Assembly (NCBI GenBank): GCA_016841445.1
Contig: JAENZD010000002.1
Location: forward strand, 590,266 to 654,265
Source of the DNA: Anaerolineaceae bacterium
GTDB taxonomy: Bacteria; Chloroflexota; Anaerolineae; Anaerolineales; Anaerolineaceae
Length of the DNA: 64,000 nt
Direction of reading: 5' to 3'
Position 1 is the stretch's first letter. Each line of letters begins with the position of its first letter. Shown here one piece after another: positions 19,401 through 28,184 of the stretch. Made by a program: the position numbers and the translations under genes. The notes under the pieces were generated by a model, which was given only the letters and a program-made list of their open reading frames with translations, did no database searches and was not told the DNA's origin.

Positions 19401-19888
19401 TCCCTAAAAAGCAGCGTCAGGAACAGGCTTTGGATTTCATGAAAGTTGTCCGGTTGGAGGGTTTTGAAAAATACTACCCGCATGAACTTTCCGGGGGTAT
19501 GCGCCAGAGGGTTGCCCTTGCCCGAGCATTCTTAACCAACCCGGATCTTCTCCTGATGGATGAGCCTTTTGGCGCTCTGGATGCCCAGACCAGGATCGTC
19601 CTACAGGAGGAATTGTTGGATATCTGGCGAGAACATCCGAAGACAGTGTTATTTGTAACCCATGACATTGATGAGGCTATTCTACTCAGCGACCGGGTGC
19701 TCGTGATGAGCGACCGGCCGGGCAGGATCCAGGCTTCGATCGATATTCCCATCCCGCGCCCAAGGGACCTGACTCAAAAAGATGATCATAGATTTTTGGA
19801 GATAAGATGGAAAATTTGGAATCTACTCGAAAAGGAAGTGCGAGAAGACATAAAAATCGTTCAGGAGAAGTATCCGTTTCCAAAGTAA
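16436..19888 (+). CDS. A-T-TE NRPS-like enzyme fused to an SsuB/TauB-type ABC importer ATPase
   Basis: This 1150-residue protein is a fusion. Residues 1 to about 880 parallel the 885-residue protein at 12417: TSGSTGMPKG at 167-176, Ser212 in FTYSAPH where Asp is usual, carrier GGDSL with Ser562, and thioesterase GESLGG with Ser693 and His860. After a junction near residue 885 (IRGSYKENS) comes a complete nitrate/sulfonate/taurine-class ATPase: Walker A GPSGCGKTT (Lys933), Q-loop FQDQGVLPW, signature LSGGMRQR at 1018, Walker B LLLMDEPFGALD and H-loop His1076. No in-frame ATG with a ribosome-binding site precedes Walker A, so one polypeptide is expected. The permease gene starts inside its 3' end. 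It probably acts at the inner face of the membrane. The substrate is unknown. Confidence 0.88.
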   Translation: MQGNQLIYSSKQDLLENFWTHIRQVVEQNSTKPYIMTNRGTLTYSQHNHHANVIADKISPHFTQERFGVGLFMKDPLWIIPAMFGVMKTGLYFIPLDVTFPKKTLHQMFEISNIKYVLTDNANVHEAEKILKPGMTLVNLEELDYSREIPEPDVPFSPDDIVQILFTSGSTGMPKGAVEDYRYLVRSIVVKLDRGVYEKGDKSLQISTFTYSAPHSHTFAMLLVGGTLYYHSVKDEGLLAVPDIIRQEQITTTSATPTVFRSFVSMLSPSDTFPSIKKMSLGGEKKLLEDIKAIRRLFPNVETIGLGFASTETQMVSTHEFPIDHPFEDNAIPSGKPYKDIQLLIWDEEGNPLPDGEEGEIVVYGDALVRGYINNPELTNAQFIPDPDNPLGQYFKTGDLGKVLPDGQLLHLGRIDSMVKIKGVRIELETVENYILGYPGIIQVASRAIDDHNGGKKLVSYFVAADGLEIPVSDLRKFLAERLPPQHLPHFLIQLEKIPMTRNGKVSLTQLPMPLMVRPDLAYPFEPPADALEQSLVGIWEEQLGIAGIGVNDDFFDVGGDSLLGVVLVVAIEEKLGTELPVSVLLQAPTIRRQADMIRNKQTDQAFSTVIPIRTEGSLPPLIFIPGKGGYPTRIRHLSKALDPEIPVYAMQDLLGSSRVANGEKQIKSTASLYLSEIRNIAPRGPYVLVGESLGGKICYEIAQQLLAQGDPDPLVFMLDTYNLDHSVIDDYREDRDIPYYKMLVGKHLSIWLKSDWEGKKEYLRFYRDTIGDKLRRFVKGKLFAERHSHKESKASLLPENVRQMERQLKDAVTNYEVKPYPGRIIYIKALRGPYAYDKTNGWDTVDIGKLVVHQLDCYHGSILFEPAVTELADIIQKYIRGSYKENSTITFEDISKRYAKDTNREVSALDHITFSVKENEFVSIVGPSGCGKTTFLKIVANLIKSDTGMIKYEGFDNPSAALVFQDQGVLPWMTVLDNVGLGLELKGIPKKQRQEQALDFMKVVRLEGFEKYYPHELSGGMRQRVALARAFLTNPDLLLMDEPFGALDAQTRIVLQEELLDIWREHPKTVLFVTHDIDEAILLSDRVLVMSDRPGRIQASIDIPIPRPRDLTQKDDHRFLEIRWKIWNLLEKEVREDIKIVQEKYPFPK

Positions 19889-20655
19889 GAGGAAAACCTC
19901 GTGAAAGCCTGATCACAATCAGCGCTGTTTTTTTGGTACTGATCATTTGGGAAGTCCTGGCGAGATTCAAAGTAATATCGGCTATTATTTTCCCCGCGCC
20001 TACACTGATCATTCAAACCTTAATCACCGGCATTATCGGTGGTGAATATACCATGGATCTTTATTACACCTTTACGCGGATCATTGGTGGGTTCTTTATT
20101 GGTGGTTCAGCAGGATTGGTCCTCGGTTTGATTATGGGATGGTCTCGCCCAATCCGAAAAATATTGGATCCTATCGTGGCAGCCCTTCATCCGCTCCCAA
20201 AGTTTTCCCTGCTGCCAATGATCATCATCATTTTTGGTATTGGTGAATCTTCGCGAATTGCGATGGTGACTCTTGCGACCTTTTTTCCGATGCTGATCAC
20301 GACAATGGCTGGGGTGATGGAGATCAACCCAACGTATTATGAGGTTGTGGATAACTATGGCGGTAATACTTTCGATGCTTTCAGAAAAGTTGTGCTGCCT
20401 GGCAGCTTGCCGTTTGTGATGAGCGGTGCACGTCTTTCTTTGAGAAGCGCGCTGACGATAACAATTGGTGTCGAGATGATCTTCTCCAATACCGGTCTCG
20501 GCTCAATTTTATGGTTGGCGTGGGAGACCATGCGGTTGACACATATGTGGTCCGTCCTGATCATTGTTTCAATCATCGGGATGGGATTGACCTGGGTGTT
20601 GGAAAAAGCCAAACAGAAATTAACCCCCTGGCACCAGGAAGGTCGAACTACGTAG
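19807..20655 (+). CDS. SsuC/TauC-type ABC importer permease
   Basis: This 282-residue inner-membrane protein of the BPD_transp_1 family has six hydrophobic segments and the cytoplasmic coupling (EAA-like) loop, seen as EVVDNYGGNTFDAFRKVVLPGSLP. It is the translocation channel for the solute class bound by the NMT1-type lipoproteins. The ATG at 19807 follows a strong site (TTTTGGAGATAAG) embedded in the preceding gene, giving an 82-base overlap with the fusion gene and so close coupling to its ATPase domain. A hydrophilic N-terminal stretch of about 30 residues precedes the first membrane segment. It is the only permease for the seven binding proteins in the window. Confidence 0.88.
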   Translation: MENLESTRKGSARRHKNRSGEVSVSKVRGKPRESLITISAVFLVLIIWEVLARFKVISAIIFPAPTLIIQTLITGIIGGEYTMDLYYTFTRIIGGFFIGGSAGLVLGLIMGWSRPIRKILDPIVAALHPLPKFSLLPMIIIIFGIGESSRIAMVTLATFFPMLITTMAGVMEINPTYYEVVDNYGGNTFDAFRKVVLPGSLPFVMSGARLSLRSALTITIGVEMIFSNTGLGSILWLAWETMRLTHMWSVLIIVSIIGMGLTWVLEKAKQKLTPWHQEGRTT

Positions 20656-20681
20656 GATATTCCTCGTAAGATTTATACAAT

Positions 20682-21632
20682 TTAGGATTTTATCTCTATG
20701 ATTTCCTGGATTTCATAGATTGTTTTGCCTTGTGACTCATGATAGGTCCGCATGAGAAGTTCCGCAATTAACCCCAATAATATTGACTGAAAACCCAAGA
20801 CAAACATCATAATGCTGATCTGGAAAAATGGCGATCCAAGGACGGAGACGCTGGTGATGATCCGCCTGATTGCCAACCAGATCAATATACCGGCGCTGAC
20901 CCCCATTAACCCCAACCCGACCCCACCGAATAAGTAGATGGGTTTATCGTTGTAATGCATTAAGAACTGGAGGGTGAAAAGATCCAGGACTACTTTGAAA
21001 ATACGGTTTAATCCGTAATTAGTATGGCCGTGTTTTCGAGGGTGATGGTGGACAACTATTTCAGAGATCCTTGCGCCAACTTTGCTGGCATATACGGGTA
21101 TGAAGCGGTGCATCTCGCCATACAGGTTAATGCGATCGAGGACATCTCGCCGGTATGCCTTTAGCGTGCAGCCATAATCATGAAGGTGAACTCTGGTGAC
21201 CCGTGAGATAAGAAGGTTAGCAAGGAAAGAGGGAATCTTTCGAATAAAGAGTTTGTCTTTTCGCTTTTTCCGCCATCCGCTGACGACATCGTAGCCTTTG
21301 TCAAGCTCGGCCAATAAAGCAGGAATATCTGCAGGGTCGTTTTGCAGGTCAGCATCCATAAGGATGACAATATCGCCATTTGAATGCTTGATTCCAGCCG
21401 TTATCGCCGCTGTTTGACCGCATTGTCTTTTAAATGCAATAACCCTGACATTTTTCGGATTTGATTCAGCGAATTTTGATAATAATTCGAAACTTCGGTC
21501 AAGACTGCCGTCATCCACAAATGTTGCTTCCCAATTGTATTGGTGGGTTTGCATGACAGTTAATATCGATGAGAATAGTTCTTCAAGATTCCCATCTTCA
21601 TTATGAACCGGAATGACAATTGATAATTTCAT
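20682..21632 (-). CDS. Family 2 glycosyltransferase with two C-terminal membrane segments (DPM1/GtrB-like)
   Basis: This 316-residue protein has an N-terminal GT-A domain (VIPVHNEDGNLEEL, DDGSLD, and the metal-binding DADLQNDP) and two C-terminal transmembrane helices near 230-260 and 265-295. Such enzymes move a sugar from a nucleotide donor to polyprenyl phosphate, producing the donor used by GT39/GT-C enzymes. That partnership is plausible here with the genes at 2400 and 22073. It converges with the permease gene, with 26 bases between their ends. Confidence 0.85.
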   Translation of the reverse strand: MKLSIVIPVHNEDGNLEELFSSILTVMQTHQYNWEATFVDDGSLDRSFELLSKFAESNPKNVRVIAFKRQCGQTAAITAGIKHSNGDIVILMDADLQNDPADIPALLAELDKGYDVVSGWRKKRKDKLFIRKIPSFLANLLISRVTRVHLHDYGCTLKAYRRDVLDRINLYGEMHRFIPVYASKVGARISEIVVHHHPRKHGHTNYGLNRIFKVVLDLFTLQFLMHYNDKPIYLFGGVGLGLMGVSAGILIWLAIRRIITSVSVLGSPFFQISIMMFVLGFQSILLGLIAELLMRTYHESQGKTIYEIQEIIEIKS

Positions 21633-22072
21633 GTTTTTGCCTGATTAAATGTTTTTCTTGTAATGTTATTCTTGTAATGTTATTCTTGGGATAAACGCCT
21701 GCTCCCAATAGACCTATTATATAATAAAATCTAATTTCTGGATTAAAATCTTACCATGCCGATGTTTTTACTGAGAATTTCATTGTCTATCTTTGATTGG
21801 GAATGGTAATGATTGAATTCTTGGAAAAAAAGGTGTTAATCGCAAGGCCCCCCATAATTAAGGGGGTAATAAACGGCATCAAACTATTTTTGAGATTTTA
21901 CATATCATTTATGCCGTATTAAAATGATTTAACGCCATGTACTTTTGGTTTGGTTATCATTTGCGATATAATGGATTGTCAGCATGTAATAAGTTATTAT
22001 ATGAATCTTGGCAAATAAACGTCTTAGGGTCGATGGGGTAACATAAGACGTAAATGCTATGCAGGTAACCTT
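21633..22072. other. 440-base divergent intergenic region
   Basis: AT-rich sequence between the GT2 gene and the plus-strand GT-C gene. Near 21655-21690 the phrase TTCTTGTAATGTTAT occurs twice in tandem with a third partial copy, a small repeat of unknown role. A short G/C hairpin (CCCCC 21849-21853 with GGGGG 21862-21866) has no T-run. No gene or clear promoter was recognised. Confidence 0.4.
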
Positions 22073-23917
22073 ATGCATAAAAAAATGAAGAAGCAACAAC
22101 TCATTGAGAAACTACCCTTAATCCTAGCCCTGGTTGGTATTGTAATATATGCTGCACAATCAACTTATTACGCGCTTTACCAAATTCCAGTGATGGATGA
22201 GGGCGCTTATTTGATCAAAGGGTATCAATTTGCATTAGGAAACTATAAACCATTTCAGCCTTATGGTTTTTGGACCAACAAAATGGTCCTGGGGTTTTAT
22301 ATCTGGGGCTGGATCCAGGTTATTTTTTCTCCCGGTCTGCTCGCGCCAAGATTGTTTGCTGTTGTTTTTGGTGTGGCCACAGTCGTTGGCACATGGCTAA
22401 CGATTAAGCGAGTTGGCAACAAGTGGTTTGGCATGATCTCTGTTTGGACCTTTGCTTTGAATCCATACCTGGTGGGCAATTACAGTTGGGCGGTATCCCA
22501 AATCCTTGTTATAACCATGCTGACATGGATCCTGTTCCTCATTTTGGATCGAAATTTGCCCACCTGGAGAATTATTGCTGCGTCCATTCTGTCAGTGGTT
22601 TTAGTTTTCACCAGGGAAAATATGGTTTTCTTCCTCCCCCTGTTTCTTTTATATGTTTTTTGGCAGCATGGAAAGAAAAAGGGGTTCTATGCTCTGGGCG
22701 TTGTTTTGGCATTATTCATCATCGGACATCTCCTTTTCTGGCCGGGTATCCTCTATCTTTGGGAAAGATGGATCCCTGATTTTGGTTCTATAACCACCGA
22801 ATCAGATGGCCCGTCATTTGGGGCCGATATTGGTGGGAATTCATTGTATCAAAGGGTTTTGAGCTTAACCACCGCGTTAAGAGTCTTTCTTGTACCGCTG
22901 CTGGGATCTTTGCTTGTGTTAATCTTTTTCCCCATAAAGAAAGCCTGGAAGTCCGATTTTCATCGAAAATCAACGGTATTTCTGCTGGTCACATTTGCAA
23001 TTTTTCTTGCTGCTCATACCTACGCATCAGCCGGTCTGGACTACTGTGTTTTTTGCACAGCACAATATTTTGCGTTCTTTGGCAGTATCGGTTTGATCCT
23101 TTTCGCGGCGAGTTATGAATCTTTGAAGAAATCGGATTCACCTCTGCGCAAGATTCTTTCGGCAGTATTGCTCATAATAATTTTCAGCCTTGTTGGGTTT
23201 TCATTATTTGAATTGATTGGCAATCCGCTTAACAATATTTCATTTCCAAGAATTGCGGATGGGAAAATCCTTCCGGGGTCAGCTAGGTTATGGCAAATCC
23301 TGGCAAATAAATTTGGGCTTTCATTCGAAACGTCTCGACGGCTGCTGCCAACGCTGTTGGGATTATTGATTGGAATCGTAGGAATGTTGCTCATCCTGAT
23401 TTTTTCAAAGAGATTAGCCCTCCGGCATAATAAAACCTTCTTTAATTACTTTATTATTTTGCTCTTCATCCCAATTCTACTTTTCCTTCCTCTGATAAAC
23501 CAACTCCCGAAAGGATCATTGTGTTCGGCAAGTGTCCCGCGGATCTACCAATCTATGGCAAACCGCATCCTTTCGCGGATTGATCCTGGCGAAAAGGTTT
23601 TTACTTTCAGTAACATTTCCAATGTCCCTTTGATCTATTTACCGATTGAGCATATCTATCCTCCGCAAGTCAACGGAGATTTTGGTTTAAGAACATCTGA
23701 TAATACGGATGAATTGCTTGAAGCAGGCTATTGGAGCCTGGAAGCAAAAGAACGGTGGATAAACGAAGCGGAATTTTTCATTGTAGGCGTGGGTGAGTTG
23801 GGTCCCTGGGAAGATGAGGAGATTGAAAGCCGTCGAATATTCTCGATGGGGAGTTCTCTTTTTTCAGGGGCATGCCCGGCTGATGAAAATATCTATATTT
23901 TTATGAGAGAAGATTAA
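22073..23917 (+). CDS. GT-C (GT39-like) polytopic glycosyltransferase
   Basis: This 614-residue membrane protein has about 12 hydrophobic segments. Its first extracytoplasmic loop holds the motif PVMDEGAYLIKG near residues 39-50, where GT-C enzymes carry the catalytic acidic residue. It probably transfers a sugar from a polyprenyl-phosphate donor on the outer face of the membrane. It ends in a soluble domain of about 130 residues. It is followed after 88 bases by a family 4 glycosyltransferase on the same strand. Donor and acceptor are unknown. An ATG twelve bases downstream is an alternative start. Confidence 0.75.
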   Translation: MHKKMKKQQLIEKLPLILALVGIVIYAAQSTYYALYQIPVMDEGAYLIKGYQFALGNYKPFQPYGFWTNKMVLGFYIWGWIQVIFSPGLLAPRLFAVVFGVATVVGTWLTIKRVGNKWFGMISVWTFALNPYLVGNYSWAVSQILVITMLTWILFLILDRNLPTWRIIAASILSVVLVFTRENMVFFLPLFLLYVFWQHGKKKGFYALGVVLALFIIGHLLFWPGILYLWERWIPDFGSITTESDGPSFGADIGGNSLYQRVLSLTTALRVFLVPLLGSLLVLIFFPIKKAWKSDFHRKSTVFLLVTFAIFLAAHTYASAGLDYCVFCTAQYFAFFGSIGLILFAASYESLKKSDSPLRKILSAVLLIIIFSLVGFSLFELIGNPLNNISFPRIADGKILPGSARLWQILANKFGLSFETSRRLLPTLLGLLIGIVGMLLILIFSKRLALRHNKTFFNYFIILLFIPILLFLPLINQLPKGSLCSASVPRIYQSMANRILSRIDPGEKVFTFSNISNVPLIYLPIEHIYPPQVNGDFGLRTSDNTDELLEAGYWSLEAKERWINEAEFFIVGVGELGPWEDEEIESRRIFSMGSSLFSGACPADENIYIFMRED

Positions 23918-24005
23918 CAATTTGCGTCCCAGATTTGATTACGCGTAAAAGACTATCTGAGAACATAAAGGATGATCAGCTACATTATTTTCGCAGGAAG
24001 AAGTT

Positions 24006-25157
24006 ATGAACATTCTTGTCCTTAATTATGAGTTTCCGCCATTGGGGGGTGGTGCTTCGCAGGTTTCTTTTGAGATCGCAAAACGCTATGTCGGAAAAGG
24101 GCATAATGTTGATGTGATCACAATGGGGTTCAAGGGGTTGCCGGATTTCGAGGTAATTGATGGGGTCAGAGTCTTCAGGGTGAAAGCGCTGCGGGAAAAG
24201 GAAGCGACCTGCGAAACACATGAGATGCTTTCTTACGTCATCAGTGCCATCTTTTTCATCCGTAAAAATATTGATATCCAAAAGTATGACGCCTGCCACT
24301 GTCATTTTTTAATCCCAACCGGGTTGGTCGCTTTATATCTCAAAAATAGATTTGATTTAGACTATATTGTGACAATCCACGGCAGCGACATCCCAGGATT
24401 TAATCCTGACCGGTTTAAGCTTGAACACGTTTTTACAAAGCCACTGCTTAAGAAGGTCGCTCATCAAGCTAAGGCGGTTTGTTCACCTTCTCATTATCTC
24501 AAGGATTTGGCGGAACAGAATATCGGAATTGCTGAAATCGTCCATGTTCCCAATGCGATTGATTTGGGAGAATTTAAATTGGATTATAGCAAGCCCAAGG
24601 AAGATATTATTCTATCCACGGGGAGGCTTTTGGAACGAAAGGGCTTTCAGACCCTGATCAGAGCAGTAAAGGATATTACACTGCCTTGTGAAGTTCATAT
24701 TGTCGGTGATGGACCTTACCGGTCAGTGCTTGAATCCATGGCCGTTGGTTCGGAAACCAAAATTCATTTTGATGGGTGGATTGAAAAAGGCTCAGAACCC
24801 CTGAAGGACCTTTATGAAAGAGCATCTATCTATGTTTTGGCATCAGCCAGGGAAAATGCCAGCATCGCGCTATTAGAAGGTATGGCGGCTAAGTGCGTGA
24901 TGATCACGACCAATGTTTCCGGCTGCCCGGAAACGGTCGGTGATGCAGGCTTTCTAATCGATTATGATGATGATCAAGCATTACAAGGAATCCTGATTAA
25001 GTTATGTCAGGATAGAGAAAAAATCGACAATTACTCCCAAAAAAGCTACCAAAGGTTGATCGAAAATTTTTTGTGGGATAAGAGCATTGGGAAGTATTTG
25101 ACCCTTCTACATAAATCAAAAAAAGTAAAACCTTCAATTAATCCGGTTATTGAATAG
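24006..25157 (+). CDS. Family 4 glycosyltransferase
   Basis: This 383-residue GT-B enzyme starts with the acceptor-side loop YEFPPLGGGASQVSFEIA. Its C-terminal half has the donor-binding segment STGRLLERKGFQTLI and the Glu-rich ARENASIALLEGMA signature of family GT4 (Glycos_transf_1). It acts in the cytoplasm on a nucleotide-sugar donor. AGGAAG precedes the ATG. It lies between a GT-C enzyme and an ABC exporter operon on the opposite strand, which fits cell-surface glycan assembly. Confidence 0.88.
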   Translation: MNILVLNYEFPPLGGGASQVSFEIAKRYVGKGHNVDVITMGFKGLPDFEVIDGVRVFRVKALREKEATCETHEMLSYVISAIFFIRKNIDIQKYDACHCHFLIPTGLVALYLKNRFDLDYIVTIHGSDIPGFNPDRFKLEHVFTKPLLKKVAHQAKAVCSPSHYLKDLAEQNIGIAEIVHVPNAIDLGEFKLDYSKPKEDIILSTGRLLERKGFQTLIRAVKDITLPCEVHIVGDGPYRSVLESMAVGSETKIHFDGWIEKGSEPLKDLYERASIYVLASARENASIALLEGMAAKCVMITTNVSGCPETVGDAGFLIDYDDDQALQGILIKLCQDREKIDNYSQKSYQRLIENFLWDKSIGKYLTLLHKSKKVKPSINPVIE

Positions 25158-25246
25158 CTATCCATCACGAACCGATTAATAATTTATTGAAACTTGTAGG
25201 ACGGGACTAATATGAGACCTCATGCCTTTGAAAAGACGATGTTTGG

Positions 25247-26338
25247 CTAGTTCAGTCGCTCGTGGCGAATCTTTAGCAGAACCCAAAACAGCAACGCCAG
25301 GTTTACGCCCCAAATTGCTGCGAAACCTGAAATGGCTTGTGGAATATCAATCTCACGGAAGACACTCATCTGGAGTAGATCTGCTAATTTTCCGCTGGGA
25401 AGCCAGTTGATCAACACTTCAACAGCGCTGGGAAAGTTAACCGTCAGAATGAGTTTTATAAAAGCAGGTGCTATTGCCAGGATCACGATGATCGAAAAAG
25501 CCAATGTGGCTTGCTGAAAATTATCAAAAAGGAGCCCCATTAACAACCCAAGTAAGACAGCAAATACGACACCGCTGATCACTGCCAGGATTAAAAGCCC
25601 CCAATGTGCGATCAAGCGGGTATTTAACAGGATGACAATAAGGGCTGCTGTCAGCCCATAGAAACATCCAGCCAACCCTTTTCCAAGAACAATATCATTG
25701 AAATTTGCAGGCGATGTCATCAATGCATCGAGTGTATGTGATTCCTTTTCAACCATGAAGAGCTGCGGTACAAGGACTAAAGAAATGGTAATAATGGCAT
25801 TGATCATTTGCAGGATGAACATCACTTCAGATCCGCGGGAGTCTTCATCAGGGTGAACCTGGTCGTCAGCAATTTGGATTTCAACTTCTCTTTGGGTAAC
25901 TGAATAGATCAAACTTTCAAAATGCTTGATCAAAGTTGGAAAGTTCTCCGCTTTAGTCCAGTGGGGGAAGTATGCATCGACGGATATTTTTGAATAATCA
26001 TCCGTGTCCGAAAATTCTTCAGAGAAAACGAGTCCGATCGCCATTTGCCGGCCGCTCACGATCTCATCTTTCATTTCTTCAATACTTCTAACCTGGTAGA
26101 TCCGGGTATTGGGATCCTCAGCTATTTCTTTAATAAACGATATTTTTTTAGGTGAGAACACAACGGCGGTGGGCGTACTTTCGTTTTGCAGAATTAGCGG
26201 GATCATTTGGGAAGGCAAAATGAGGAGAAAAACGCCAATGATCACACCAAGAACGGTTTTGTTCTTCATGGATTGCGAAATATCTTTTAATGCAATCATT
26301 CCTATGATCTTTAAATGGTTAGGTGTTTTATGATTCAT
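25247..26338 (-). CDS. ABC-2 type exporter permease, second subunit
   Basis: This 363-residue protein has an N-terminal membrane segment, a large extracytoplasmic domain (about 50-170), and five or six C-terminal helices, as in ABC2_membrane_3 (NatB/YhaP-like) permeases. It starts one base after the stop of the preceding permease gene, so the two are coupled. With that paralogue and the ATPase at 27446 it forms an exporter of unknown cargo. The sequence KESHTLDALMTSPANFNDIVLGK is the usual coupling segment of the family (broadly KExxTLxxLxxSP). Confidence 0.85.
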   Translation of the reverse strand: MNHKTPNHLKIIGMIALKDISQSMKNKTVLGVIIGVFLLILPSQMIPLILQNESTPTAVVFSPKKISFIKEIAEDPNTRIYQVRSIEEMKDEIVSGRQMAIGLVFSEEFSDTDDYSKISVDAYFPHWTKAENFPTLIKHFESLIYSVTQREVEIQIADDQVHPDEDSRGSEVMFILQMINAIITISLVLVPQLFMVEKESHTLDALMTSPANFNDIVLGKGLAGCFYGLTAALIVILLNTRLIAHWGLLILAVISGVVFAVLLGLLMGLLFDNFQQATLAFSIIVILAIAPAFIKLILTVNFPSAVEVLINWLPSGKLADLLQMSVFREIDIPQAISGFAAIWGVNLALLFWVLLKIRHERLN

Positions 26339-26339
26339 A

Positions 26340-27449
26340 TTACTTGCCTCTGAGAGTTTTCCTGCGAATAACCCAGGTTGTCAAAAGGATGAGGACAGAT
26401 GAAAACAGGATCATGTATAAGCCCTCTTTCCAGAAACTTAAAATAGGCGGATTGAGGGTGAACCCGGTTTTGAGCAATCGGAATAAGACAACTATTGGCC
26501 ACCAATCGATGATCAACAATACTCCTTTGGGTAAGATTCTCACAATTGAGAGGAATAAAGGAAGCATTGTTGGGATAAACATGACCCAAATCCAAATTGA
26601 TATTTGCTGTTTTGACTGCAGTAGAACGCCCAGTAAGATTCCAGGTGTGATGACGGCAAACATCCCGATGATCAGCGTTGAAATTGCGAGTCCCCAATGG
26701 ATGATTAACGGGCTTAAGAAGATCAATCCAATTGCGGTTGTGAGAATGCTGTAAAAGAACACGGCAAGGGTCTTTCCTAAGATGAAATGGTGAAGATTAG
26801 CAGGAGAAACGACCACAGCTTGCAGTGTTTTTGCTTCTTTTTCTTCAACAATAAGCTGAGGGGCCATTGATAATCCCATCACGGTGATCTGAATCAATAA
26901 TCCTGCTATGGCGATGAAGGATTTACCATTTGCGGCGGAATCCATTACAGGGTATACAGTTGAAATTGCTGGTTTGATGACAATATCTCTTTGAAAATAT
27001 GTCGATAGAACTGATTCTGTATTGATTATGATTTCTGAGATCTCCCCTGCTTTCATCCAATATGGCGCGTATCCTTGTATTGTGATTGGCTGGCCGATGG
27101 TTGATTGATCCAAAAAGTCTGATCCTAGAACGATTCCCAAAGTTGGAATGTCCATATCCCTGATTATCTCCAGAAATGCACCCTGATCTTTAACCCAACT
27201 TGTGGAAAACTCTGATAGGTCCATAAGCTCTTCTATAGTGGGATCGTCCGTTTGATCTAAAATGACCAGCCGATCAAGTTCATCGCCGTTGGTTAAATCT
27301 GGGAGGTAGCTGTAAAATATCACCAGGAATAAAGACGTAATAATGCTCGTCAGGACGATTTTATTTTTTAACCCATCCAGAATATCTTTCCATGCGATGG
27401 CTAATGTGATCCTGAAGTGATTAATGAAACTTGTGGGTTGTTTGTTCAT
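26340..27449 (-). CDS. ABC-2 type exporter permease, first subunit
   Basis: This 369-residue paralogue of the next gene has the same layout: one N-terminal helix, a large external domain, then a helix bundle. The coupling segment reads KEAKTLQAVVVSPANLHHF. Its ATG overlaps the stop of the ATPase gene in an ATGA. Two distinct permease subunits with one ATPase fit a heterodimeric channel. The export substrate (drug, sodium or peptide in characterised relatives) cannot be assigned. Confidence 0.85.
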   Translation of the reverse strand: MNKQPTSFINHFRITLAIAWKDILDGLKNKIVLTSIITSLFLVIFYSYLPDLTNGDELDRLVILDQTDDPTIEELMDLSEFSTSWVKDQGAFLEIIRDMDIPTLGIVLGSDFLDQSTIGQPITIQGYAPYWMKAGEISEIIINTESVLSTYFQRDIVIKPAISTVYPVMDSAANGKSFIAIAGLLIQITVMGLSMAPQLIVEEKEAKTLQAVVVSPANLHHFILGKTLAVFFYSILTTAIGLIFLSPLIIHWGLAISTLIIGMFAVITPGILLGVLLQSKQQISIWIWVMFIPTMLPLFLSIVRILPKGVLLIIDWWPIVVLFRLLKTGFTLNPPILSFWKEGLYMILFSSVLILLTTWVIRRKTLRGK

Positions 27450-28171
27450 AATACACCTGCGTTTTCTTGCTCCGTCAAATTGATGAAAACGTCTTCTAAA
27501 GTCGGGCCGTACAGTTCTTTCAGTTGGTTCGGTGATCCTATTGATATGATCTTGCCATGATTAATGATCGCAACCTTATCACACAAACGGTCTGCTTCTT
27601 CCATGTAGTGCGTTGTTAGGAAAATTGTGCATTTTTGATTTGCTAATTTTCCAATAAGCTGCCGAATAGACCGGGCGATTGATGGGTCAAGTCCTTTGGT
27701 TGGTTCATCCAGAAATAATATTGAGGGTTCATGTAATAAACCCCTGGCAATCAGCAGCCTTTGCTTCATGCCATTCGACAAGGTTTTTAGCGGAGCCTTA
27801 GCTTGATGGGATAATCCAACAATATTCAAGACCTCATCGACCCTTGAACGATTGATCCCGTAAAGGTTCCTCATGAAATTCAGGTTGTCCCGTGCGGAGA
27901 GCCTTTCGTACAGGTTCTGAAACTCAAAGACGACACCGATCTCCATTTTTAATTGTTCCCGCTCTAAAATAATATCATATCCAGCGACGGTTGCCTGACC
28001 TGATGTGGGCAAAAGCTGGCCGGTCAGCATTCGGATGGTTGTTGTTTTCCCCGCACCATTGGGGCCCAGGAAACCAAAGACTTCTCCAGGATCCACATCA
28101 AAATGTATGTGGTCAACCGCAGTGATGGATTTAAACACTTTCGTTAGATCTTTAACACGGATCGCTTTCAT
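27446..28171 (-). CDS. ABC exporter ATPase (CcmA/NatA-like)
   Basis: This 241-residue ATPase has intact motifs: Walker A GPNGAGKTTT near 35-44, Q-loop FEFQNLYE, signature LSNGMKQRL, Walker B ILFLDEPTKGLD, and the switch histidine in TTHYMEEADRLCD. The short C terminus carries the LEDVFINLT motif common to the drug/ABC-2 class. It overlaps the permease gene by four bases and lies 13 bases after a small membrane-protein gene. Confidence 0.93.
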   Translation of the reverse strand: MKAIRVKDLTKVFKSITAVDHIHFDVDPGEVFGFLGPNGAGKTTTIRMLTGQLLPTSGQATVAGYDIILEREQLKMEIGVVFEFQNLYERLSARDNLNFMRNLYGINRSRVDEVLNIVGLSHQAKAPLKTLSNGMKQRLLIARGLLHEPSILFLDEPTKGLDPSIARSIRQLIGKLANQKCTIFLTTHYMEEADRLCDKVAIINHGKIISIGSPNQLKELYGPTLEDVFINLTEQENAGVL

Positions 28172-28184
28172 CTCAAGTTACTTT

